Assembly: GCA_963556195.1 (NCBI GenBank)
Contig: OY744522.1
Span: forward strand, 36,316,983-36,380,982
Direction of reading: 5' to 3'
DNA from: Sepiola atlantica
Taxonomy: Eukaryota; Mollusca; Cephalopoda; Sepiida; Sepiolidae
Length of the DNA: 64,000 nucleotides
Part shown: positions 21,972 through 32,344 of the stretch, one piece after another
Layout of the letters: each line of letters begins with the position of its first letter
Numbering within the stretch: position 1 is the first letter of the stretch
The notes under the pieces: model-generated
The model's input: the letters and a program-made list of their open reading frames with translations, nothing else
The model's database searches: none
What the model was told of the DNA's origin: nothing
Made by a program: the position numbers and the translations under genes

Positions 21972-22559
21972 GCAGTGTATGTGTGTATGTGTTCCCTATA
22001 GAAAGAAAAGGTAGAGAATCTACACACAATCTAAAAGTGTATTCTTATGTAACATTTACTGGGGAAGACAATGGAAGTGTTCCTGAATCTCTAAATGCAC
22101 CCCTAAGGGAGCTATAAGGGCATAACTCCCTTAAAACTTCGAATATATCCTATTTTGATGAAATTTATATCATATATATAAAATTCTCTGGGTAAAGACA
22201 ATGAAAGTGGTCCCGAATCTCTACATTACTCTCTATGTGCCGAATATCTATATGCCCCCAACCTCTAAGGGACAGAACCCCTTAAAACTTCAAATACGTA
22301 TATCACATTTTAAAGAAAATTTAAACCATATGTTTACGACACTAATTCAGAGTTTTCCAACATTTCATCTTTTTCCGACTATCTAAGAGGACAAAACGGG
22401 AGGATGGGGCAGTAAAAACAAAGAAAGTAATTTGGTGTTATGGGCATAGTGAAAAAGTACATAGTAGTGATCTTCATCCAGTCCTGAGCAACGTCGGGGT
22501 TCCCTGCTAGTCTTATAATAAAGTAAAGCTGGTCTATTTCTCTAAGTTTTTCATTACTA

Positions 22560-23045
22560 AAAAAAAATGTCATTCACAGACCCTTAAAAAACCAAAAAAA
22601 TGTTGAAATTCACAGACTCTTAAAAAAGCAAAAAAATTTTGAAATTCATAGACCCTTAAAAAAACAAAAAATGTTGAAATTCACAGACCCTTAAAAAACA
22701 AAAAAATGTCATTCACAGACCCTTAAAAAACCAAAAAAATGTTGAAATTCACAGACCCTTAAAAAACAAAAAAAATGTTGAAATTCACAGACTCTTAAAA
22801 AAGCAAAAAAATGTTGAAATTCATAGATCCTTAAAAAAACATAAAAATGTTGAAATTCATAGACCCTTAAAAAACAAAAAATGTTGACATTCACAGACCC
22901 TTAAAAATAAAATGTGTAAATTCACAGACCCTTAAAAGGGTCTGTGAATTTACACATTTTTTTTTTAAGGATCTGTGAATGTCAACATTTTTTGTTTTTT
23001 TTAAGGGTCTGTGAAAAAATGTTGAAATTCACAGACCCTTAAAAA
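22560..23045. repeat. ~36-bp minisatellite with an inverted segment
   Basis: About a dozen units of TTGAAATTCACAGACCCTTA plus an A-rich linker run from 22560 to about 22935. Then the array inverts: AAGGGTCTGTGAATTTACAC and two more complementary units lie at 22935-23010, before a final forward unit. The junction TTCACAGACCCTTAAAAGGGTC at 22920-22942 is a perfect palindrome centre. A 61-codon minus-strand frame is an artefact. Confidence 0.9.
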
Positions 23046-23355
23046 AATATGCTGCCTACTTTAAAATCAAAATGCTATAAATGTTGATTTCTTATTTTCT
23101 ATTTAAAATTTATTTTTATTTTCAGGTGACAACGATGGAAGAAATTTTGGCCTGATAATGTATTACATGAACTCCTTAGACTCTTAGATTGATGCGGAAG
23201 TTAATGGTGAAGTCTTTTGTGTAACATTAAAGAAATCTTAGAGTTTTTTAAAGATTTTTAGATTTTTTATTGATTTTGTTTGTTTATCGTGCAATTGATG
23301 GAATAAACTTTTGTACTGAGGGGGAGGGGGAAAAATTATGTCTGAGTGAAAAATT

Positions 23356-24387
23356 ATGTCTGAGTATAAAATTCATATCCGACATTGTTTGCTGTTCATG
23401 TTTAATCTAGGCAAGAGCGCATCCGAGACTAAACAATGGATCACGGAAGCTTATGGCAATGACGCAGTTGGAGCAAGCACATGTCGAGAATGGTTTGCTA
23501 AATTCAAAAAGAAAGATTTTGATCTGAAGGACAAAGAACGTTCAGGAAGGCCGCAGAACTTGAAAACCAATGAACTGGAAGATCTTTTAAAAGAGGACAC
23601 AGCACAAACAACACGTGAGCTTGCGGAGAAATTATCCGTGAATCAGTCAACTGTGGCACGTCATTTGCAAGCTTTGGGTAAAAATGAAAAATTGGGGAAA
23701 TGGGTTCCGCAAGAGCTCACAGAGACGAACATTGGTCAGCGAATAAATACATGTCTTTCTCTTCTCGCTCGGCACAAAAAGAAGTCGTTTCTGGACGAGA
23801 TTGTTACTGGTGATGAGAAATGGATCTACTACGAGACTCCAAAACGTAGAAAATGCTCGTTGGATTCGGGAGAATCGTCAACATCTCAACCTCTGCAGAA
23901 TCAACTGGGGAAAAAGGTTCTTCTCTGCGTCTGGTGGGACTCAAAAGGTCTTTTGTATTATGAACTACTTGAACCAGGAAAAGCTAGCGTTCTAGAACGC
24001 TACAGTGAGCAACTGGCACGTTTGAACAACACACTGAAACACAAAAGACCGTTTTCTGGGCAAGGGAGTCGATCAGTGATTTTGTTGCATGACAATGCCC
24101 GTCCGCATGTTGCAAACGCGACGCAAGAAATAATCATGAAGCTGGGTTGGGAAGTTCTTCCACATGCAGCGTATTCGCCAGACCTGTCACCCTCGGACTT
24201 TCACCTATTTCGCTCGATGCAGTATTCCTTGTCCAGTCAACGGTTCCAATACGTTCAAGACATTGAGAAATTTGTCGACGACTTTATAAATACTAAATCT
24301 GAATCTTTCTTTCATAACGGAATTGACTCATTACCTGATAGGTGGCACAAGGTCATAGAAAACAAAGGAAAATATTTAGATGACTGA
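23356..24387 (+). CDS. Mariner-family transposase (DD34D)
   Basis: A full-length 343-codon frame, the usual size for mariner transposases, which cut and paste a short DNA transposon into TA sites. The N-terminal third carries the paired helix-turn-helix DNA-binding region: one HTH around residues 10-50 and a second around 85-105 (SVNQSTVARHLQALGK). The linker motif KWVPQELTE is at 115-123. The catalytic domain has TGDEKWIYYE with Asp153, HDNARPH with Asp246 and YSPDLSPSD with Asp281. The last two are separated by 34 residues, the mariner DD34D signature. No stop or frameshift is present, so it could still be functional or recently so. I could not find matching terminal inverted repeats flanking the ORF, so the element may have lost an end. 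The start is the second ATG of a duplicated ATGTCTGAGTG/ATGTCTGAGTA stretch. Confidence 0.95.
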   Translation: MSEYKIHIRHCLLFMFNLGKSASETKQWITEAYGNDAVGASTCREWFAKFKKKDFDLKDKERSGRPQNLKTNELEDLLKEDTAQTTRELAEKLSVNQSTVARHLQALGKNEKLGKWVPQELTETNIGQRINTCLSLLARHKKKSFLDEIVTGDEKWIYYETPKRRKCSLDSGESSTSQPLQNQLGKKVLLCVWWDSKGLLYYELLEPGKASVLERYSEQLARLNNTLKHKRPFSGQGSRSVILLHDNARPHVANATQEIIMKLGWEVLPHAAYSPDLSPSDFHLFRSMQYSLSSQRFQYVQDIEKFVDDFINTKSESFFHNGIDSLPDRWHKVIENKGKYLDD

Positions 24388-24533
24388 ACGATGATGGAAC
24401 GGATTGAAATGAATGAAAGAATACAATAAGGTTCCAAACTTTATGTAGTACATATAATATGAGTTCTTTGGCTGGCTTCATAATACTGGGTGTTTAATAA
24501 GTTTGTAATTTTTTAAGAATTCTCAGGATCTGC

Positions 24534-24935
24534 TTAAAGGAGAATATCCTCCATTCTGTGTGGACTGTTGTGCTCCATGTATAGTGTAACATATATTGGT
24601 GAATGAATTGATTTCAATAAAATCCATTCTAGGTATTACCAGATGGATGACCTGAAAAACCTTTTTGTGCAGTTACATTTTTGGATTCCTGAAGGAAGTA
24701 AGATTGTACAAAAAAAGCATAAATTCGGAGGTAATTCTTGCTTGACTCCACGTAGGCAACACACACGTAATGCAGTCACATCTGCCTGAAGGAGAAGATT
24801 TTCCATTCTGTGTTGGTTGTCGTTCTCCATTTAATGGGTGAATGATCTGAAGAACCTTTGTGAGCAAGTCAATCCAGACAATATTTTTGGATTCCTGAAA
24901 GACGTAAGATGATACAAAACATATAAATCCTCCAC
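24534..24935 (+). repeat. Tandem duplication, two ~150-200-bp blocks
   Basis: Blocks at 24534-24730 and 24784-24935 share CTGAAGGAGAA (or TTAAAGGAGAA), CCATTCTGTGT, CTCCAT, TGGGTGAATGA-like, CTGAA-AACC and TTTTTGGATTCCTGAA, in order, with ~20% divergence. A mobile-element 3' end repeated in tandem is possible. There is no ORF of note. Confidence 0.55.
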
Positions 24936-25009
24936 CTGCTTTCTAAAAACTCTTCCCTTACAGAAAATCCTAACGAAATCGGATCTTTCTACCAGAATGA
25001 TTACAAAGG

Positions 25010-25262
25010 TCCCCAGATGCCGGAGAGCCTTCTACTCCAATAGCTTCTTTCCTCGTGCTGCTGGCCTCTGGAACTCCCTCCCTGCCTCCTGTTTCCATGA
25101 CAGTACCGACATGCAGAGGTTTAAAACTAATGTAAACAGACATCTTTCTGCACAGCTCCCAACTTAGAATGACACCCTAAACCTACTCCCTAATTCTCAG
25201 TAGCCCCTTACATCAACAGTGGCATCCTGTCTTGTTTGGGGTGAAATATCATTAAAAACAAA
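25010..25262 (+). mobile_element. 5'-truncated CR1/Jockey-type LINE, 3' end (copy 3)
   Basis: Matches the copy at 10990-11348 from GGTCCCCAGATGCCGGAGAG through the RT C-terminus, the UTR phrase CAGTAGCCCCTTACA and GTGGCATCCTGTCTTGTTTG, to an A-rich tail near 25250. It starts later than the other two copies, as expected for independent 5' truncations. Confidence 0.65.
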
Positions 25263-25887
25263 AATTATAATGATTATCCTATTCCTACTTTTGGTTGGCA
25301 ATAAATGACCCTATGAGATGTTGATATGCCGTAAAAAACAACAACCCCAAACCAAAACATTTGAATAATAGGGAAGTGCAATTGGTACTATTTGAAAGCT
25401 CAGTTTGTGAAGCTTTTGTGCTTTTAATTTTACCAGCTACCAACCCTTACCTTGGCAACCTGTTATCAAGAGAGATTGGTACTGTAATCAGAGGTCACAA
25501 TTATAAGCTAAAAAGAAACGTACACACAATTGGGTTTTATGATCAAATTTCTTTTGCTATCGAGTGGTGCATTCCGAGAAGGCTTTACCATCTCTTGTGG
25601 TAAATGCTTTCAGCTTGAACTGTTTCAAGTCCAGTTTAGATAAAGTCTTGGCTACTCATAGATACAAGCTGGCAACTCAGTTGGCCTAATCAGAAGAAAC
25701 GGAAAATTATGTTTTCTCTTTTTTTTTCGACTGTTAAATGAGGCAACACATGCTTGTTGGCATAGGGGAAAGAATGAATTACCGTTTAAATGTACATCAT
25801 GAAACGGAGGGTGCAAAAAAGATTTATTGAAAATGTTAGATTTTGGACCTTTGTGTTCATTTCTTTTATATTATTAATCAGCAAAGC
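25263..25887. other. Spacer with an unrecognised 80-codon ORF
   Basis: The frame at 25361-25603 encodes 80 residues of normal composition. No family is recognised, and there is no supporting signal. The rest is AT-rich. Confidence 0.3.
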
Positions 25888-26235
25888 GTTATCATTGTCG
25901 ATCGATGGAAATGTGTACACAGTCTGATGATGTATGGAAGTGAAACCTGGCCATGGAGAGAAATAACTTGAGAATGATACGATGAATGTGTAATCTGAGC
26001 CTTAAATACAGGCTTAGATCTGATGACCTCAGAAAAAGATTAAATCTGGAGAGTATAGGAAGATGTGTGCAGAACAGGTGACTTTGATGATATGGCCACA
26101 GTGAAAGAATAGATGAGAGTTCATGGGTTAGTAGATGTAGAACAGTTAAGGCAGCAGGTTCAGTTCACGGGAAGACCAAAGAAAACATGGTAGAAAGTGA
26201 TAATTTTGTCACTTGAACTAAAAGCACAAAATAAA
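25888..26235 (+). mobile_element. RTE-type LINE C-terminal fragment (R1)
   Basis: Broken frames encode MMYGSETW, then RKRLNLESIG, HSERIDESSWVSRCR. These are the LMYGSETW...RLRWLGHVERM...W-x-x-x-C pattern that follows the RT domain of RTE-type retrotransposons. It matches 26880-27120 and 33130-33430 at the nucleotide level. Multiple stops make it dead. Confidence 0.65.
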
Positions 26236-26337
26236 TAATTTGGAAAAACATTTCATTTTGTGAGTTAACAAAAAATGATTATTTTTCCTTGAAAATGATT
26301 TGTGTCTGTATATAAAGTAACGAAAGAATAAAAACAC

Positions 26338-26572
26338 GGGTAAAAAATCAAGGTTTTCTTCATATTTTGAAAAGTGTGGCACGTTTAACTCTAAAGCAAA
26401 AAAAAAAAAAAAAAATCAAAGTCATCAAAAACTAAAATAAAAAATGTCATCAAAAACTAAAATAAAAGATCGAAGTAAAAAATGTGACCTTTTTTTGTTC
26501 TTGGGTTTCTTTTTTTTTAGTTTTTGATGATTTTTTTATTTTTATTTTTTTTGAAGGAACAAGTTATGTTAC
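26338..26572. mobile_element. Hairpin element H (copy 1)
   Basis: AAAAATCAAGGTTTTCTTCA, TTTGAAAAGTGTGGCAC, then ATCAAAAACTAAAATAAA and, after a short spacer, the complement TTTTTTTTAGTTTTTGATGA; it closes with GAAGGAACAAGTTATG. A second copy lies at 32716-32917 inside another RTE fragment. It is non-coding. Confidence 0.6.
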
Positions 26573-26579
26573 TTATACC

Positions 26580-27235
26580 TCAGTGATGGAAAGCTCCAAG
26601 AAAGAAATAATTCCCCTGCTCAGTTTGTGAAACAAAGTAACTCATTTTTTTTGTGATATTTGTAAGCAAGTACAGTGGAATTACGGGTAAGCTGAGAGAT
26701 GGGCAGTTTGTGTGCAAGAAGTGTAAGACAAAGATAGATGAGAACTCTGATGTGAGAAAGTATGTTTGAATGGTGAGGCTATTGAGGGTGTTCAGAAGTT
26801 TTGTTATCTTGAAGATACGATATAAGTGTATAAAAGTGAAAGTTGGCATGAGGTGTGAGGATATGTGTTGCATGGAGAGAAATAACATTAGAATGATATG
26901 ATAGATGTGTAAATGTGAGTCTTAAAAACAGACTTAGATCTGATGACCTCAGAGGAAGATTAAATCTGGAGAGTATAGGGCTATATGTGCAGAACAGGAG
27001 ACTTTGTTGGTTTTGTCACATTGAAGGAATGGATGAGAATGCTTGGATTAGTAGATGTAGAACAGTTGAGGTAGTAGGTTCAGTTTGCAGGTCAAGGAAA
27101 AGATGAGAGGAAGTGAAGAGCATGGATTTAAGTGAAAAATAACTAAGTATTTGCCCTTAGTAGGTGAGTTTGGAAATCAATTTTTAAAAGCCGTTCAATA
27201 CATGCCAGCATGTAAAACAGTTATTAAATTAAATA
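26580..27235 (+). mobile_element. RTE-type LINE 3' fragment (R2)
   Basis: Starts with a damaged zinc-finger-like module (CSVCETK, later GKLRDGQFVCKKCK) and continues, after a deletion relative to 33000, into the C-terminal region RRLCWFCHIEGMDENAWISR. It ends with a 3' UTR shared with 33425-33580 (AGCATGGATTTAAGTGAAAA, CATGCCAGCATGTAAAACAG). The order zinc finger then LYGSETW region matches the other RTE copies. Confidence 0.65.
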
Positions 27236-29440
27236 TCATTATTTCCAAAATATTTTAACTTTGAAAGAAAGTCATGATACAAAATTATAATTTTTATCAT
27301 AGCTGATGATTAAAAAAAGAATCAAGTTATAAAAATATTTTAGCTATGTTTCTAGTCATTAAGCTCTCGCTTTGACTTACGTCATACACTGTAATGTTAA
27401 AAGCATTTATTTCTTAAGCCAGCAGAACTGGGGTGCTGCAGTTAAATTTGGTCCAATGTTAAAAAAAAATATGTACCTTCTGGGTGCATATATTTCTTAG
27501 TGAACTAATTATCAAAAATAAATACACAAAAAGATTAGTTTTCTTCTTTTTTTAATAGATTTTCATTAAATTTATACCCAAGTCTGTTGCTTATTATATG
27601 TATGAAAATAAAGCAATAAAATGAGCAATCTGTTTGTTTATGTTCATTTCTATTATTATTGGTCACCCGGTACTGCTCGGGAGAAGTTGCCGTTCTGATG
27701 AAGATTGCCGATGTTGAAACGCCTGGTCCAGCAACTACTCACTCCCACGTGTTTGTTTAGATCAGTGAGCAATCAACCAGGTTGGGTCAGCAATCTTGTC
27801 TCGCCGTGAAGAGAAGGGTCATTTCATGCAGAACAGTTGAATGGAAAGAATTGAGTCCGTAACGACTTTATCTGTTTGGTTTTCTTAGAAGAAGAATTAT
27901 TTAAAAAAAAAAGAATTAAAAATAATGTACACTGGTTTGTTTACAAAGCCAGGCCGTTCGATAATATCAGAGTTTAACTGTGTGTGTTAGTCAGATCGAC
28001 GGGTGCTAATAATTCTGGGCGTCTGGATCGTTGTCAGTGAAAATCCGTTCTAAGTTCGGGACGAGAAAAGAACATATATATTAACTGATATATAGGTTTC
28101 GGTGGGGGAGGTACAGAGCAAGTTCTTTCGTCTGATTCTCGTAACTGATGGCCTTACCGACTGGTAGCATCAGCGGCCGGACGGCCTCTCACCGACTGTC
28201 ACTCTTACTGTCTTTCAAACTGTTCTAGCTTCTCTTTTTATCAGGACATACATCGTCTCTACCTGGGGGGTTCACAGTGGTCTCCGATTTTATCCTGAGA
28301 AATAAATTTTATTGCGTTTATCCAGAGCTTCTAAAAGTAATTTTGACAACAGCTGAGAGATATCAGGACTCTCCCGCAGAGTAATTAACCAGCGGTCATC
28401 TTAGACGACCCACTTAAAACCAATTGACCCGATTCGAGATTTAACACTTGACCGTCATTTCTAACCTTCACTGTCAGTCTCATATCGACTTGAGAAGTTA
28501 ATTCTTTTTTTTCTCTATCTTTTGACAAGCCCATAAAATTAATATAATTCTGTTTTCTCTTTCTCATCACCAATTGTGTGATATGTTCAGAGATTTTTAA
28601 GGATTTCTTTCTCTCTATTCATACTAGCGCAGTAATTGCACTATCGATCTTCGTAGGCTCACGGTCAACTCATACCGGCGCTGCCGACACTGTCACATCA
28701 TTGTCTGAATAAAAATTTTGATTCCTACCCCCGAACTTAAAAAAATTTACCTGAAATTTCTCAATTTATGTGAAATTATATGAAAAAAAGAAAAAGTCTC
28801 TAGGCAGCTGTCGATCACACGGATGTACCCAAGATTATCAAACGACCTTCCAAACATGTTTGTAAAGTCATAGAATTTTTTCTTTTGAGTGTTGGGGGTC
28901 CGAATCGTATGAAACTTGAATTCTGAGTTCGTTTTTTTTAATCCCTAAAGAATCAACAGACAGTCTGAATATTATTTTAAAATAAGGAGTTGGAGTTGGA
29001 TATTTTGGAATTCTAGGAGTCAGTTGGACCTTATCCCTTCTAACTCCTCAATCCTGCTTCCAAACATGAATTTTTTTCTTAGAGGATTATGCATTGTGGA
29101 AAAAACAACCCACTCTCTTCACCAAGTAAGTGATTACTATTCAGGAGCACAATGCGTTGCAGGTAACAAAAACCTACTTGGTTGCAGATGTTATGTCAAA
29201 CTTTTCCTTCCCATAGACTGGCTGCACAACCAAGGCTTGTGAGTCTAGTCTACTCTATTATTTGATCCTTAGCTGGAAGAAGGAAATATGGATTCCTACC
29301 TTTGGCCAAGTATATGAGTGAAAGTGATGTAATAGCTCCGACGGAACTCAAACCTGTCATGCGTCGCCCATAGTCTGTGCTGCCGGTAACAACCGCACCA
29401 TTGTCAATTCATAATAACTTTATAATTTGCTGCGGTCAAT
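27236..29440. other. No recognisable gene
   Basis: Mostly AT-rich. 27.68-28.3 kb is GC-richer and contains short imperfect palindromes (AGAAGTTGCCGTTCTGATGA). A 62-codon minus-strand ORF (28385) and a 72-codon plus-strand ORF (29024) are not recognised. Confidence 0.35.
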
Positions 29441-29444
29441 TTCA

Positions 29445-30325
29445 ATACAGTTTAGTGAATAAGAAGGACAGCAAGAGTAGCAATCTACGAAGCCAAGGTT
29501 GAGGCTGAGCAAGCTAGGTTTCCAGATATACTGCAAAAGGATGAGCAGAAGAATGGAGTATTAAGGATAGCTGAACAGATGGCAAAGACAAATATGGAAT
29601 TTGTTGGAGAAAAGTGCATTCGAAATGACAATGGAGTGTTAGCAACAAATGAGCAGGACAAGATGGACGCTTTTTGGAAATGCTATTATGAGAGATTCTT
29701 GAATACTGAGTTTTTATGAGATTAAGAAAATCTCGGAGTTGCAGAAGCATTATCTGGACTAGCCATAAAAATTGAGAAAGTAATGGTATGCGAAGCTGTG
29801 AGTGAGATGAAAGTGATTAATGCTGCAAGACTGCAGTGTTTTTGCAGAAATGTTGAAGGCTGTGGCTGAAACGCATTGAAATTTGACAAATCAGATCATA
29901 AAAGAAGAGGTTATTCTGAAAGACTGGGAACTTAGTACAATTGTGAATTGTTACAAGGGTGAAGAAGGGGAAGCACTAGATTGAGGTAATTACAGAGGCT
30001 TAAAGTTGATGGATCATGTCCTGAAAGTAGTTGAGAGAATAATTGAGCAACAAATAAGAAATCAGATGAACAAATGAAATGTAGTTTGGCTTGATGCCTG
30101 GGCGAGTTACCACTGATGTTATATTTATCCTAAAACAAATGCAAGAGAAGTATCTTGGTAAGAAGAAGAACCTGTATTTTGATTTTGTGGATGTAGAGAA
30201 AGCTTTTGATAGTGCCAAGAGATGTTGTCTGGTGGACTTTGCATAAATTAGCAGCAATCAAGTGGTTGATGAATGGTTGGTCAAGCTGTTAGAGAGAAGA
30301 GATGATGCTACAGAGTATGTAAAAC
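29445..30325 (+). mobile_element. RTE-type LINE, 5' half of a split copy (R4)
   Basis: Frames broken by stops encode the region between endonuclease and RT (AVYEAKVEAEQARF, FWKCYYERFLNTEF) and then early RT motifs (FAEMLKAVAETH; FDFVDVEKAFD). The sequence stops matching near 30310, within the RT, and its continuation appears at about 32345. It is non-functional. Confidence 0.6.
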
Positions 30326-31504
30326 GGGTTGTACTAGGGAAGCGTACAACAGCGCCAAGCGTGCTACTAAAGATGCTGTACACCACACTAAGTCAGAGGC
30401 CAATATAGAGATTTTTCTCAAAATAAATCCCAAGTCAAGTGACATCTACAAGCTCGTAAAACAGATACGCTATGACAATCAAGATGTCTTAGGTGAAAAA
30501 CTTATAAGGAACGACACTGGTGAACTCTCATTGGATGGTGAAGTGAATAAACAGTCATGGAAACAGAATGACGAACGCTTACTGAACGTTGAATTTCCAT
30601 GCAACCCTGATGAGCTGTCCTATGAACCTCCTGTAAGGGTTTTAGTACCGCCATTACCAAGGAGATGATCACTAAAGCAATCCGTAAAATGGGAGCTGGT
30701 AAAGCAGCTGGGTCATCTGGTAAAGCAGTTGCTGAGATGCTGAAACCAACCGGTGAATTAGGGGCTAGTCTGATGCATTAACTGTTTGAAGCCATCATCA
30801 GAGAAGGACGCATACCTGAGGAATGAGAAGACAACTTCATAGTAAGTCTGTACAAAGGTAAAAGTGATGCACTAAACAGAAGGAACTACCATGGACTCAA
30901 GTTAATTGATCAGGTCATGAAAGTCTTGGAAAGAACTGTTGAGCAGCTGATCAGACAACAAGTACAGATTGCTGACATGCAATTTGGTTTCATACCCGGT
31001 TTGGAGCACTACAGATGCAATCATGGAGAAACATCTAGCAGCCAGCAAACCACTGTACATGGCTTTTGTAGATTTGGAAAAAGCTTTTGACCGTGTCCCA
31101 AGATGGTCATCTGGTGGGCTCTGCGGAAGCTGGGTGTTACAGAGTGGCTGGTTCAAGTGATGATGTCTATGTACGCCAATGTACGTAGTTCGGTACGAGT
31201 CGGTAACAGCTACAGCAACAAAGTTAATGTTAAAGTGGGCATCTATCAAGAATCTGTCTGAAGTCCACTTCTATTCATCATTGTACTCGAGAGTCTATCA
31301 CCAGAATTTTGTACCGGCTGCCCGTGGGAGCTCCTATATGGCGACGACCTGGCGATCATTGATACTTCACTTCAATCACTCAAGCAACGTCTGGATAGAT
31401 AGAAGAGTAGCATGGTAGAGAAAGGTTTCAGAGTCAACATGGGTAAAACCAAGGTCATAATTGTTGGTTTCAACCTCTGCTTACTGAGGAATACAGGAAA
31501 ACAC

Positions 31505-31652
31505 TCATGTGCCATCTGTCTAAGAGGAACAGGCAGCAACTCAATCATCTGCACCAACTGTTAAGAATGGGTCCACAAAAAGTGCAGTGGCATAAAGGGC
31601 TCTATCAGAACAGATCCTCACTTTAAGTGTTTGCGTTGTGCGACGCAGCAAA
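31505..31652 (+). other. PHD-like (C4HC3) zinc finger module inside the RTE element
   Basis: In one frame the pattern is C-x2-C-x10-C-x2-C-x4-H-x2-C-x15-C-x2-C, with EWVHKKCSGIKG in the middle. That is the spacing of a PHD/RING-type finger. One stop codon sits right after the fourth cysteine. The remnants at 26590-26760 and 32625-32710 show the same module at the same place, between RT and the C-terminal region, so it belongs to the element rather than to a host gene. Confidence 0.65.
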
Positions 31653-31847
31653 ACCAATAGATGGCAGACCACTGACGAAGGTGGATACTGGTGACGACAA
31701 GTTTGAAGTAGTGACGGAATTCTGTTACCTTGAGAACGTGCTGTCATCGGGTGGAGGCTGTGAACTTGCGGCAGCAACACTTTGCAAGTCTGCCTGGAGA
31801 CAGTTTAGAGAGCTCCTACCAATCCTGACAAATACCTGCCAGCAGCT

Positions 31848-32285
31848 ATGAGAGGTCGTGTTTACTTTTCATGTGTCAGAAGTGTGCTAATGTATGGCTC
31901 CAAAACCTGGGCTGTCTCTGCTGGCACACTAAAGAAACTGCACCGTAATGACAAGGCAATGGTCAGATGGATCTATTTGATGAGGCCTGAACACAGCATA
32001 CCTATTGGGTCTCTACTCGCATCAGTCAATTTGAAAAGCCTCGCGGACATCATGCAGAAGAGCAGACTGCGTTGGTTGGGGCACGTTGAGCGCAGAAATG
32101 GCTGGATTGCTAAAGCTCGACAGTTGAATTTGCCAGCAGAGAACACCACCTCTGGCAGACCCAAGTTGTCTTGGGAGGACGTGATCAAACGTGATAGAAG
32201 AGGTTTGGGTATGTATTCCATTGGGCCTCACCAAAGACAAGAATGGAGGGGAAGACTTAGATCGAGACTAGAAAATCATGATTAA
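31848..32285 (+). pseudogene. RTE-type LINE ORF2 C-terminus, open 145 codons
   Basis: The longest intact piece of the R5 element. It includes RGRVYFSCVRSVLMYGSKTW and the LRWLGHVERR segment, then a basic tail GRPKLSWEDVIKRDRR. It lacks all catalytic residues of the RT, so it is a remnant and not a gene. Confidence 0.75.
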
Positions 32286-32344
32286 TTGTGGCCTGGTTCA
32301 ACAAATAAACCTTCTCTTCTTCCTCCTCCTGTTGTTGATGATGA

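Larger units (their letters stand above)
30326..32344 (+). mobile_element. Second RTE-type LINE, inserted into R4/R3 (R5)
   Basis: A 5'-truncated element carrying pre-RT sequence (EAYNSAKRATKDAVHH), RT motifs FVDLEKAFDRVP (~31063-31098) and LLYGDDLAII (~31330-31362, the catalytic YxDD box), and a C4HC3-like zinc finger at 31505-31650. A 145-codon intact C-terminal frame at 31848-32285 contains VLMYGSKTWAV and RLRWLGHVERRNGW. It ends with a TTGTTGATGATGATG microsatellite tail, typical of RTE elements. Several stops and frameshifts inactivate the RT. ATGTA at both flanks is a possible target duplication. Confidence 0.7.

Noticed and set aside
22709..22894. A CRISPR-like array (short regular repeats)
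   Set aside because: Units are contiguous, with no unique spacers, and there are no cas genes. The organism looks eukaryotic, so this is a minisatellite.
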